Both the position numbers and the translations under genes were made by a program. A stretch of DNA of 64,000 nucleotides from the NCBI GenBank assembly GCA_003342895.1, contig PTFA01000192.1, positions 578,355-642,354 of the forward strand, written 5' to 3'. The notes below the pieces were generated by a model, which had not been told where the DNA came from, searched no databases, and saw only the letters and a list, made by a program, of their open reading frames with translations. Source of the stretch: Casuarius casuarius. Its lineage: Eukaryota > Chordata > Aves > Casuariiformes > Casuariidae. Positions 43,506 through 54,637 of the stretch are shown here, one piece after another (position 1 is the first letter of the stretch; each line of letters opens with the position of its first letter).

Positions 43506-46500
43506 AGGAGGCATGGAGAGAGCATCACCGAGCACAGCAGTGGCAGCGCCCCGGCATTATTTCGGGAGGCAGGGAGACACCCGATGCGAGGCGCTTTATG
43601 TTGTGGCAGGGAAGGAGGTGGGGAGGAGGGAAGGTTTATTTTTACTTGTTCCCACTTTGTGTGCCAGTTTTTCTTCTTTAAAGCACTCAGTGGCCCGATG
43701 CCTCTCGCCCTCCCAGCGGCCTTCATGCACACCCCCTTCCATGGCCCGCGTGGTGGCAGGGGCTCATGCGGCACATGGGGACGTCCTGCAGGGAGACCCC
43801 GACCCCACCAGCGTGTTGCAGCTGGGGCTGGAGGCACTGCCATCCCCCTTCTCCTCATTTTCCCTTCACTTGCTCTGGCTCTGGCAAGCCCTCAGGACAC
43901 TCACCCCAGCTGCTTGCACGAAAACCCTCTGACTGTCTCCTCAGCTGGTGGTACCTGGGGCCAGGGCAGGAAATAAAAGCAGGGCTGGGGGCTGAGCTGC
44001 TCCGCTTAGGTCCTGTGAGGGCACAAGGGCATAAGCTAAAGAGAATAAACCTTTGCCGCCAGCAGGAGTCTTACCTCTTCGCTGATGACTACAGGCAAGC
44101 TTCACCCTGTGGGTGAAGATGTGAAGAGCACCAGGGCAACAGAAGGACTCCTAAAACCGGCGAGAAGAGTTTGCAGAGGGAGACCCAGCACGAAGGGGCT
44201 CAGGATGAGGCTGGAAAGGGCACCCCAAGGAAACGGAGCAAGTCCCACGGAGCAATTCCCACCCCATTGCCAGTACCCACCACTAGTTTATTTACAGCCA
44301 CCATCTGCTGTCCTCAGCATAGAGACCGTGTAAGGTTACAGCTACTCTGCTGCCCTAAGGCAGATCTCACCCAGAGTCCCTGCAGCCGATTGCTGCTGTG
44401 CAGGCCCACGGGTGCCACTGTGCTCAGGCCCCACCTGCACCGCGCAGTGCTCCCTCTGTAGGTATCGAGAGCCTTTACCCAGCAAATTCCTGCTGAAATC
44501 CAGGATGACTCTGCTCCAGTGGCTGGAAACCTGGTTTCAGCCTGAGTTACCACCACTTCATACCCAGTTGTTCCTTCCCCGACATTGTCCTTTAGTCTAA
44601 ACTCTTCTCCCGCTCTGCTATTTTCTGCTTGGACATACTTGCAGACTGCAGGCAGGGGCCCTCTCTCTGTTTCGCTAGGCTAAGCAAGTGTTTTCTAGCC
44701 AAACCTGGAAACTCAGGGCTGGAAAAGCCCNGTACACCAGGTGTTGTAGAGGCAAAGAGGGAAAACACGGCAGCCAGCCTAATGGGCAAGGAGGAAATGT
44801 ATGCAAATGTATTCAGAAAGGAATCTGGTAACGTTAATAGACTTGTTAGTCCTCTTAGTAAGCACCAAGAATAATATTTTTACACTTTAATCATTAAGGA
44901 TTTTACTCCAGACTGAGCCCATAAGGACATGCTAAAGGAGGAAGAATTGAAGGAAGACAGAGTGGTCAGCAGCCCAAACCGGCCACCGGACAAGGGCAGC
45001 GTGGGTCACATAACCATGGAGGAGCAAAATTAGACTAATGGCCAGATACAATTTGCTTGGGGACAAGGTGACAAATTAAACCATCCATTTGTCATGGCTG
45101 AATTAAGAGAGTTTTATAGTAGCAATTAGATAATAAAAAGGGCCCTGTAGTGTTCTCCTGTTGCTGAACACATCTTCATGCTGAGGTCCTCATCCCCCAG
45201 CTGCTACAATGAGATCCTTCATTCTTCACAGCTTAACCTCTGATGCAAGAACATGATTTATCTCAAGTAGATCAGTCACCAGTGACTGTTTCTGAATATA
45301 TGAAAACTATGTAGCAAAGTCACTACTAATATCCTTTCCTTTTTGTCAAATTTATAAAAATGATAGTATATATGTATTTCTTTCACATAATATGTGCATT
45401 ACTTGTTTTTCAATCCACTTGAAGGAATCTATGATTAATATTTTCAGTGAAATTTATTAAAACCAGCCTTTGGGAGAACTTTTTTCCTCTGAGGCTGGGC
45501 TCTTGGATGCTCTTGGTTTCCAGCTTATATCTGGGAGCCAACACACAAGCCACGTTCCCTCCTCCCTCTCTCCGGAGNTTAGCTGTCCATGGCTGAGGCA
45601 GTCCCCAGGCTCTTTTCCAGCTGCTTCACCATGAATCCACATTTCTTTTGGAGGAACAACCAGAACCAGCTGCACCACTCTAGATGAGGACACCCAAAGG
45701 CTGTGCGCAGCATGAGTGTCCTCAGCAGGGACACTTGCTGAGGAGATATAACTGCCCAGGCTGAGGGCTATTTAGTTCAGTGTCCAGCCCCCAAAGGTGG
45801 TCACTAAGGGAAAAAGCTAAGGTCCGGAGCAGCATATATCAATATTCGGTGGTAGGCACCCCCAGCAAAACGATCGAAGAAGCCAGGGAGTGCCCTAAAA
45901 TACTCAGGAGGATGAAGGTCCCCAGCACAGCAGAGAGGACGGTGCAGAGCAGGGGAAGGCTGCAGTGTTTTGGCACTCAAGGAGGGAGAGGGAACAACTT
46001 TCTGCTCAGTCCAGGCAGACCGAAGGGGGCTGGAACCACGGTCGCAATACAAAGTCATGCAAGCCAAAGACATTCAAATCAAATCTCTTCCCACCCCCTT
46101 CCTTTGATCTACTAGGCGGAGAGGAGCGTAGGGGAGCTCTGGGTGAATGCCAGGAAGTTTTTCCTAATAGCAGTTTCTGTTAGGATGGAGAATCACTGCC
46201 TAGAAAGTGCTGGAGTTAACACGGGACCGTGCGCTAGGGAGCAGGCTGCAGGGCACACGGCTGCCTGGCTCAGAGCAAAACAGGGATTCATGTGTCCAAA
46301 GGGACCATCACCGTCCCTCAAAAGCCTGACAGTCAGAGGACTGTTCTCCCCTCCTCCCCCCCACCCAACCCCAGATGATGGATAATCATTTCCGTTTGCC
46401 TTTTCCCCTTTAAGGACACTTCCGTGTGTAATTTGAGACAAGTAGGGGAAAAAAGAGGAAGGGAAAAAAAAAAGGGAAAAATAGCGCAGTTATTCCCGCC

Positions 46501-46536
46501 TCCTCCTCCTTTCTCTCCTCCCCAGACAGCCAGGAG

Positions 46537-46544
46537 CCACGTCA
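46537..46544 (-). promoter_or_regulatory. UPRE (TGACGTGG) upstream of KDELR3
   Basis: The minus strand reads TGACGTGG, the core unfolded-protein-response element bound by XBP1/ATF6. It lies 459 bases before the KDELR3 ATG. KDELR3 is known to be induced by ER stress, so the site fits. No CCAAT box at ERSE spacing was found beside it. The match is seen; regulation is inferred. Confidence 0.45.
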
Positions 46545-47002
46545 CCCAGTGCTGGCTTTGGGATTGCTGAGCAGACTTAGTCTGGGTCCTTCCTGGGGAC
46601 AAAACCCAACTTTGCTTGGGAGATCAGCTGAGAGGGGGGAAGAGCTGCAGGGAGAGAAAACCCCTGGGGGCAAACTGGGTCTGGTGGAGATAAAATCTAC
46701 CTTGAGGTAAATTTAAGCAAGGGAGGCAGTTCACCCTGGCAGGGAAAGTCGTGCAGGAAGAGCAGGCATTTTTTAATACAGGGAGTCTGAATTTTCCTCC
46801 ACCAGAAGAGAGGACTCCATACACAGATAAAAAGAAAGTTCAGTTGGAAGAAAGCGTCTACTTGATCAAGGCTAGGGCAAAAAAAATTTACTGCTGAGTT
46901 TTACCAAGCAACAACCTTCTGGGGAAGCCCTAGAGGCTGCCCCAGCCCTGTCCACCCATGCAAAAACCCTGCTTGCTTTGCCTCTGAGGAGCTCGCGCAG
47001 CN

Positions 47003-47093
47003 ATGAATGTTTTCCGGATCCTGGGAGATGTCTCCCACTTGCTGGCTATTATCATCCTGCTGCTTAAGATCCAGAAGTCCAAGTCCTGTGCCG
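47003..47093 (+). other. KDELR3: KDELR3 coding exon 1
   Basis: Codes residues 1-30 plus one base (TM1 with Arg5 and His12). Donor GCCG|GTGAGT. Phase 1; Gly31 is completed by exon 2. Confidence 0.95.
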
Positions 47094-50000
47094 GTGAGTT
47101 TTCTCCACCTGCTCCCACACCCTTTTCTTTGCACGCTGGGGAAAGAGGGGCTCCTTCTTGGAAGGCGACTGTGTGCGAGGTCCAAGGGAGAAGGTCATGG
47201 AGATGAGGTGTGTGGGCAGGGGGAGGTGAAATCAGGGCTGCTCAGGATAGCAATAGTCTGTGCAAGCTGCCATCCCTCCCAGCCTGGGTCCTCAGAGAAA
47301 ATTACGCTTCCTTCTCCTCGCTTTCACTCCTAGATCCCGCTCTGCTGCTTCTCCATCTTTCTCCTCTTCCTTGCTGATACATCTTAATTTTTTGACAAGT
47401 TTGGGGGCCTTTGTAGAAGTTGCCAGCAAATCCATCACAGCCCAGGGTGATTTCCCCCGCCAGGAGTGAGATGGATATGTTGGAAGGATGTGATGTGGCA
47501 AAGCACACAGCCTTGATGCAGGTGTTTGTCTTGGGCTGATGAAATGAAAGGGTGGGTAATACGGCTGGAGGGAGGTGGAAAATAAGCAAAAGAAGCTGTG
47601 GCTCCACCAAAACCAACAATCTCCGGCAAAAGAAACCCAGAGAGAAAGCAATGGAGGCACCTTTGCTAAGGGCCACAAAACTGCTCAAGGAGAGCTTTGC
47701 ACACAGCCAGCCCGCACGCTCCTAGGCTGCCAGCTGGCCACATGAAGCGGCAGATACATAGTAATGCTCTGCACTTTCCACTCTGACATCCGAAAGGCTG
47801 CAGTCCCCAGATCAGCAGCTGAGGAGGGGGGAAGGCTTGCCTTCACAGAGCCTTGGCAAATCACCCCTGGTTGAAGCCATGTGTCTAGCATTACTCAGCG
47901 AGACGGGAGAGGAACTGGACAAGATCTCGCATCTCGTGTGGCTGCTGCTTTAGGCAGGAGGCCCTGCAAGCCTGCAGGCAGGTACCAGAGCCTCCCCCAG
48001 GACCTGCTGAGCAGACCTGTGCGAGGAAACTGGAGCAGTTGCTTCCCAAAGGAGTATTTTGTTTGGAGTTCACGAATTCCTCTCCTAAGGGATTTCAGGG
48101 CTGGGTTGCTGTGCCACAACAGTTATCACAGGTAGAAAAACTATATGATTTTACTGCATTTTGTCACCCTCTCCATGCTGCTTCTCATGCTGGAGGCCCA
48201 GCCAGTGGTGACTAAGCACCATCAGCATCCGTGGGCTGCTCCCTGATCCCTCAGCTTTTCCCTAATGTGGCAGATGCCACATCACACAAACCCACGACCA
48301 GGTAGGCAGGCGTGCAAAGGGGGCAAGGGAGGGAAAAGAAAGGCATTTTCATGACAGTAAGGACTGAATTGGCCAAAGAAGTGAATCTGCCAACCAAGAG
48401 CCGTTCCCAGCAGTTCAAAGCAGGGCCCAGGGGCATCAGGAGTTTGCCCTACCACTTAGGGAGACTCTGGCCTGGTCCAGAGGTGAGTCTAGAGTTACCA
48501 GGGCTCCCAAGCTTGAGCTATTCTTGATGTTGTCAGTATTCCCTTACTAAAGTCACGAACACACATGATAACCCCATTGCAGCAACATCTCCACTTAACC
48601 TGGTTTGTGGACTCCGGCACCCACTTGACTTTCATCTAGCCCTGATAGGTGAATACTTACATGATTACCTGTCCTGGCCCAGATGACCAGTTACAAAGAC
48701 AGATCTGGCTCAGGTGAACATTGATCATGAGGGTCGGTAGGGCACAACTTCAGCCAGGCCCAATACCAGTGCAATAGGCACTTACTATCCACATCCAATG
48801 AGTTCCTGAACATATTGTAATTTACCAAACACTTCCGGCAGTAGGAAAGGACTCCTACCCTGATCACCCACCCCTAGAAATATCAATTCTCCCCTCAAAA
48901 AAAAGACATGCCTGAAAGAGTCCATCTTGCACAATAACTTGGAAAGGTTCCCTTCTGCACAAAGAAATATGCATGTATACCACAGTTTCCAAAGAAGATG
49001 TAAGGGAAAACATACCATCCTAAAGATTTCTCCCCTCATCTACCCTACCTTACTTTCTCCTCCCTGTGCTGCAGGTATCTCTGGGAAAAGTCAGATTCTT
49101 TTCGCCCTTGTCTTCACAACCCGCTATCTGGACCTGTTCACAACCTTCATATCTCTCTATAACACTGTGATGAAGGTAAGGAGGGGGAGAAGTTCTAGCG
49201 CAAGCACTCACATCAGCTCATCATGGTTCCTCAGAGAAGGTGAGGGTAAACATCCACTAAGTCATTTTTTCAACCAGGAGGAGGAAAGAGCAATTGCATC
49301 TTCCTCACCTATTTCCCACGCTTCTCATGAGGCCACTGAAGCCACAGCAGGCTGTACACAGGCAGGTCAGAGAAAGACTCTTCTTTTGGGGTCACTGTCC
49401 CTCCATTGACAAGAAGCCCAGACAGCAGAAAATCCCCTCTCTGTGGTAAATGAGCAAGCTGACCCCACCACACTGTTAGTACCACCAAGATCAGGATCAA
49501 GATACTCAATCAAGCTTGGGTGTCCTTCCACAGCAGAAGCATTAACAGTTGGCTGCCACCAAACCAACCTCTTCACATAGTGCCTTAAAACCTCAAACAA
49601 GCGTGATCCTCATGGCAGGACAAAATGGCAATCTTTAGTTAACTTGACCACTAGCATATATCTAGCAGTAGTAGGGAGAGAAAGCAATCCTGGGTGGTGG
49701 CAAGTCAGCGTAGAACAAGAGTTCACTCCTATCTGACCGCAGCACCGGCCCACCAGAATCGGGTTAACAGATTTTGACTTTGGCAAAGCTATTCTAAGTC
49801 AAGCCTCTCTTTAAGCACAGAAGATGTGATCAAACGTAAGACCTTGTCATCTTCCTTCCCTCTCCCAGGTGATTTTCTTGCTATGTGCCTACATCACTGT
49901 GTACATGATCTATGTGAAATTCTGGAAAACATTTGACAGTGAGAATGACTCCTTTCGCCTTGAATTCCTCTTGGTCCCTGTCACAGGCTTGTCATTTCTG

Positions 50001-53000
50001 GAGAATCACAGCTTTACACCCTTGGAGGTAAGGAAAACATGAAAGGGGAGGGTAAACAATTATACAGCAAAGTTAGAAGGAGACTGAACAGTTAAGATTT
50101 GAACAGTAAAACCACACAGAAAAGGCAAGGTTAGCAGTCCTTGAAGAACATACTATGTAGAGAGTGGCTCAGCACTGTCTTCTCAGTCCCAACAAAGCAG
50201 GTTCATTTTCTATAACTCCAAAAGTACTACTTGTTCTGCTTTTGCTAAATTAAATCTTTGGGCCCTACTGCAAATTAACCAGCATCAAGATTCTCCACTG
50301 TCTCATTTTTCATCTCACAGATACTCTGGACCTTCTCCATCTACCTGGAGTCAGTGGCTATCCTTCCTCAGCTCTTCATGATCAGTAAGACAGGGGAAGC
50401 GGAGACCATCACAACACACTACCTTTTCTTCCTGGGCCTCTACCGTGCTCTCTACATTGCCAACTGGATCTGGCGCTACCACACAGAGAAATTCTATGAC
50501 CAGATTGCAGTAGTTTCTGGGGTGGTACAAACCATCTTCTACTGTGATTTCTTCTATCTCTACGTTACCAAAGGTAGGTAAAGGAGTTAATTCAAAGACC
50601 ACAACATGCATTCAGCATTCTCTCAATATATGGTGGAGCTGCAGCTTCCCCTTGGTCAATCCTTAAATGACTTCACTGATCCTGTACTATATTTGTGATG
50701 CATATGATCCACCTAAAATCCATTTTAAAAAACATCTGATGAATGCAAATGGGTATCTCTGTTCACAAGGCTCTAGACATGCACGTGAAACAAAGTAGAA
50801 ATTTAATCAGAAATAAGTCTGGTTTAACTCCACCCCAGGAAGTTAATGATTTAGGTATGTTCATTTCCAACTACATTTGAAAGATTATGAATCATGCCAA
50901 AAACCTTAGAGAGAAAAAGAAAACAGCAGGAGGCAGACAACATACCTGAGTAAGCAACTACAGATATATGGAGATTTTATTAAAACTACTTTTTCTTTTT
51001 GGTGGAAAAGATAAAACATTCCCAAGAACTGATTCTGCAGGAAGACAGAAAGGCATTTACATGTACAAGACACCTCTTTCTGTTTTCCAAAACAAGATGC
51101 CCCTTCCTCTTCAGTGCTGTGTTTTGGTAAATGGCTATGTACCAGTCCTCACAGACCTAACAAGCTCACCAGGGACATAAAATTATATAGAACATGCTAC
51201 AGTTTGTTTAGGCTAAAGTATGCTTTAGAATGCTTTTATGTTTAGTAGGATGAAATTCGATGAAATCTAGCACTTTCTTCCTCCTTCACGTTCCTGAACT
51301 AGTCTGCCAAAACCAGTAGTGATAGCATGTATTAGATGTTTAGACAGATGGATCTTTAGCAGCTTCATACAACACACGTGCTGATAGAAAGATGACAGGA
51401 GCACTGAGCAGGTGGCTGGCCTTTATGGATTAAGTCTTCCTTCTGTAACGAAAACACATCTGTAGCCAGAAAATTACTTTGTAAAACTGCCATCATGGTG
51501 CTCCACATCAATTCCTTTATTTACTAATTCCTATTTCAGCTTCACGCAATTAATGTGTCCTGTGCCCTTCTATATTTTGTTAAAATTCCACACCCCTTGC
51601 AGCTGTGGAGAATGGAACAAAAGGGAAAAAAACAACTGCTGGCTTTCAGTCTTGCATCACTAGTAGTAAGACCACAAAATTTAGATGATACAGGAGGCAG
51701 AAGAAAAAACATTTGTCCCTGGGACATCACAGCAGGAAGAGAATTACCTTTTTTTCTTTTCCACAAATGTTCTGAATCATAGGAAAAAAGGGGGACTGAA
51801 GATATGCAAATTTCTACAGTCATTTATGAAAAACAGCAATATTTTAGCAGGTTGCATCTATCTTTCACTCTCGCAAAAACTTCAGCTTTTCAATAACATT
51901 GTTTACATAGAAGAGCTCAGACAAAACACCAGTGTTTTGTCTGCCCAGACAGAGGCAAAGATGGGTTACATAAGTAAATCTATTTAATAAGACTTCAGAA
52001 CCTATACCAAAGCATCGTAAAGGGATTTTTATATAATGCAGCTTCTCTTAATCTTGTTTTCAAAATTAGCTGAGCTGCTTTCAGTTTAACACAACAAGGG
52101 CCTGAAAGATATCCTGTGGAAGTTTTCAGCCCCCCAAAGTTTGTATTTCACAGAATTGTTGAGGTTGGAAGGTACCTCTGGAGACTGTCTAGTCCAGCCC
52201 TCCTGCTCAGGGCCATGTCCAGTCAGGTTTTAAGTATTTCTAAGGACAGAGACTGGGCAACCTGTTCCAGCGTTCAATCACCCTCCCAGTAAAAGTTCTG
52301 TGTTTAAAGGGTATTTTCTGTATTTCAATCTGCACCTATTGCCTTGTCTTGTCACTGGGTGCCACTGAGACGAGCCTCCTTCCATCTCCTGTACTTCCCC
52401 CATCAGGTATTTATACACACTGATATGATCCCCTGAGCCTTCTCCTCTCCAGGCTCAGTAGTCCCAGCTTTCTCAGCATCTCCCTGTATGACAGATGCTC
52501 CAAGTCTTTAATCATCTTTGTGGCCCTTCACTGGACTCACTCCAGTNCATCTATGTCTCAGAGCTAGACACAGCACTCCAGATGTGGCTTCACCAGGGCT
52601 GAGGGGAAGGATCACCTCCCTCAACCTGCTGCCAACTCTCTCCCTAATGCAGCCCAGGAGGCTATCAGTCTCCTCTGCTACAAAGGCACTTTTCTGGCTC
52701 CTGCTCAACTTCCCATCAGGATCCCAGGTCCTTCTCCACCAAGCTGCTCTCCAGCCAGCTGGCCTCCAGCTTGCACTGGTGCCTGAGGTTATTCCTTCCC
52801 AGGTACAGGACTTGGTATCTCCTTTTGCTAAAGTTCATGTGGTTCCTCTCTGCCCCTTTCTCCAGTCTGTCAAGGTCCCTCTGAATGGCAGCACAATTAT
52901 TGGGTGTTATCAACCACTCCTCATTTCATATGGTCTATAACTTTGCTGAGGGTGCACTCTGTGCCCCTATCCAGGTCATTAATGAAGATGTTAAACACTG

Positions 53001-53809
53001 TTAGCCCTAGTACTGATTCCTGCTGCTGATCACCACCCGCCCAGGCAGTCTCCCACCCACCCCCAAACCAGGCCCACCCTGCTTGCTTTCCAAGATTAGA
53101 TGAGATTGTGCATGCTCAGTGTGGCCACAGGCCCTTTTTTTGTGTAATGATCCCTTTCTACACAAAAGGAGCTCAGGTTGCTCTTCTACTGCCAAGGGCG
53201 CAACAGAAGACCTCCTATTACATTGTCAAGCAAAAACTGGGGTAATTAAGTCCATGCATGAGCAAGAGCAACTATGGAAGAGGAAACATGAAGTACTTCA
53301 GGTTACTTTCTCCTTTATGCTAAAGGAGAATTCTAAGTAAATTTTGGAGTCTCCCACACTTAGAATCAATGTTTTAAGGGTCATCTCCTATCAGGGATCA
53401 AATATAAATATTTCTCTTCTTAGGGCTCTTAAATTTTACCATGCNCACTAAATTCTTCTATACACTACTTCCACAGTGAACAAAGCAGCAGGATTTTCTG
53501 GAGCTGTTAGCATACAGTAATAACTGAGGACAAGCAACTTTGTTACCTGAAGACAAAATAACTTTATTCCTATTTCAGTAAATAAGGAACTAACATCACA
53601 TAGAGGATTGCTTGAGAACATCCCATTTGTTATCTGTAATTTCACTGTCCTTTGCAAGCCTAACAATCCACTATCTAGCACTCTAAGTAGCAATCTAAAA
53701 AAAAAATTGCTGAAACAATTAAACAGTTTAATTTTCCAAAGTTCCTTATGTTCTTTTTCTTTGCACAGTCCTAAAAGGAAAAAAGCTAAGTCTTCCAATG
53801 CCTGTTTGA
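47003..53809 (+). CDS. KDELR3: KDEL receptor 3, ER lumenal protein retrieval receptor
   Basis: Seven-helix Golgi receptor that binds C-terminal KDEL-type signals of escaped ER chaperones and returns them by COPI vesicles. Five coding exons join in phase: 47003-47093, 49075-49175, 49869-50027, 50321-50573 and 53769-53809, all with GT-AG introns, giving 214 aa, the family length. It begins [15 protein letters not shown]. Ligand-pocket and sensor residues known from KDEL receptors are present: Arg5, His12, Asp50, Glu117, Tyr158, Arg169 and Asp193. The tail [13 protein letters not shown] has the Lys pair needed for COPI. The PMPV ending and overall match fit KDELR3 (human ends PMPI) rather than KDELR1/2. 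Trp168 is as in KDELR1/2, whereas human KDELR3 has Arg. G at -3 gives a good Kozak; the base at -1 (47002) is N. A dead CR1 fragment lies inside the last intron. Confidence 0.97.
49075..49175 (+). other. KDELR3: KDELR3 coding exon 2
   Basis: Acceptor GTGCTGCAG; codes [14 protein letters not shown], the TRYLDLF helix with Asp50, up to Lys64. Donor AAG|GTAAGG, phase 0. Confidence 0.95.
49869..50027 (+). other. KDELR3: KDELR3 coding exon 3
   Basis: Acceptor CTCTCCCAG; 53 codons from Val65 to Glu117, including [18 protein letters not shown]. Donor GAG|GTAAGG, phase 0. Confidence 0.95.
50321..50573 (+). other. KDELR3: KDELR3 coding exon 4
   Basis: Acceptor ATCTCACAG; codes [19 protein letters not shown] through the Tyr158, Arg169 and Asp193 sites to Lys201 plus one base. 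Donor AAAG|GTAGGT. Confidence 0.95.
52149..53035 (-). mobile_element. CR1 LINE fragment in KDELR3 last intron (antisense)
   Basis: The left edge CACAGAATTGTTGAGGTTGG is the reversed CR1 3' terminus, followed by the usual reversed 3' region (CCAGCCCTCCTGCTCAGGGC; CTGTTCCAGCGTTCAATCACC). On the minus strand, reverse-transcriptase C-terminal words appear: [36 protein letters not shown] and LLGCIRERV. Frame changes and an N at 52547 show that it is inactive. It is inserted opposite to KDELR3 transcription. Confidence 0.9.
53769..53809 (+). other. KDELR3: KDELR3 coding exon 5 (terminal)
   Basis: Acceptor TTTGCACAG; a 41-base coding part giving [13 protein letters not shown] and stop TGA. It is too short to stand out as an open frame, but phase and sequence are exact for the family. 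Confidence 0.93.
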
Positions 53810-54613
53810 AGATGTTTCCACAAATACAAGAAACTCCCGAAGATGAAGCTCTGAGATCACAGCTTTCCTTTCCTGCTCCTTGTTGACCAAACAAATGGCT
53901 CAGCTGACTTCCAGTTCCATGCCAAGATGACACCGAGGCTTGGAAAGCTGGTATGCTTTTGACCTGTATGGAACTTAGCCTCAGTTTTTTCCCCCCACAC
54001 TCCTTTTCTTCTTACTTGAATCTAGTGCTAGGAAGTAGTACCGGCCAATACTGCAGTAACGCAAGCTATTCTCTCCCCCCTCTCTCCACAGCATCCACCT
54101 CCAAAACATGCCTCTACCTTGGCCCTGAGGCACCACAAGGAATAAAAGGGAAGTTGTCACTACTCATTTAGCCCTTCAGTCTTAGAAACAGCCTATGGTA
54201 AAGAGAACATGGTATTATCAAGTCTGGTAATATACAAATGCCACTGACCCACTTGACATGTGACTACATATGACGTTGCAGGCACAAACTATTACTGTAC
54301 TTGTCTATGAACGAGTATCCACCTGCAACTTAACTGTGCCTTATCCCCATTCTATTCAGGTCCCGTAACATTCAGGAAAAATACATTCCCTTCAAATGAC
54401 AAGAATCTTCCAATTCTACAGATACTCAAACATCTCATCACTTGTTTTCTTTCAGTGACAGTTCCTAATATTCTACAGATGGGGAACATTTTTATTAAAA
54501 TTCAGTACGTTGCCAATAGATGTTTCCAACTCCTTCAACTTGATTTTTATGAGAACCGGGAAAAATGGGGTAAAGACTGTTGTACGCTCCGAAAATAAAG
54601 ACAAAGTTCACAA
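53810..54613 (+). other. KDELR3: KDELR3 3' UTR
   Basis: Non-coding sequence from the stop codon to the first AATAAA on the plus strand (54594-54599), plus a few bases for cleavage. The exact end is inferred. An antisense reading shows no coding content. Confidence 0.6.
54594..54599 (+). terminator. KDELR3: Poly(A) signal of KDELR3
   Basis: AATAAA in GAAAATAAAGACAAAG, 785 bases after the KDELR3 stop. It is the only canonical signal I noticed between the stop and here. Confidence 0.65.
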
Positions 54614-54637
54614 TTTATTGACAACAGTGTTTTTATT
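54614..54637 (-). terminator. DDX17: Poly(A) signals of DDX17 (two AATAAA)
   Basis: On the minus strand AATAAA occurs at 54637-54632 and 54619-54614, about 2.65 kb past the DDX17 stop codon. Their predicted cleavage sites fall at or beyond the KDELR3 signal, so the two 3' ends abut or overlap. An alternative minus-strand signal lies around 55900. Confidence 0.55.

Larger units (their letters stand above)
28110..46500. other. Long intergenic region between ENTR1-like gene and KDELR3
   Basis: About 18 kb with no recognisable exon on either strand. GC/CpG-richer patches occur at about 31860-32110, 33900-34300 and 42230-43100 and could hold distal promoters, including a KCNJ4 leader exon. Short low-complexity tracts, MIR-like fragments and an RFX motif are listed separately. 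Open frames in the GC-rich patches overlap on both strands and look non-coding. Confidence 0.55.

Noticed and set aside
52508..52913. Open frames in the KDELR3 last intron
   Set aside because: They translate CR1 ORF2 in the antisense direction; not an alternative KDELR3 exon.
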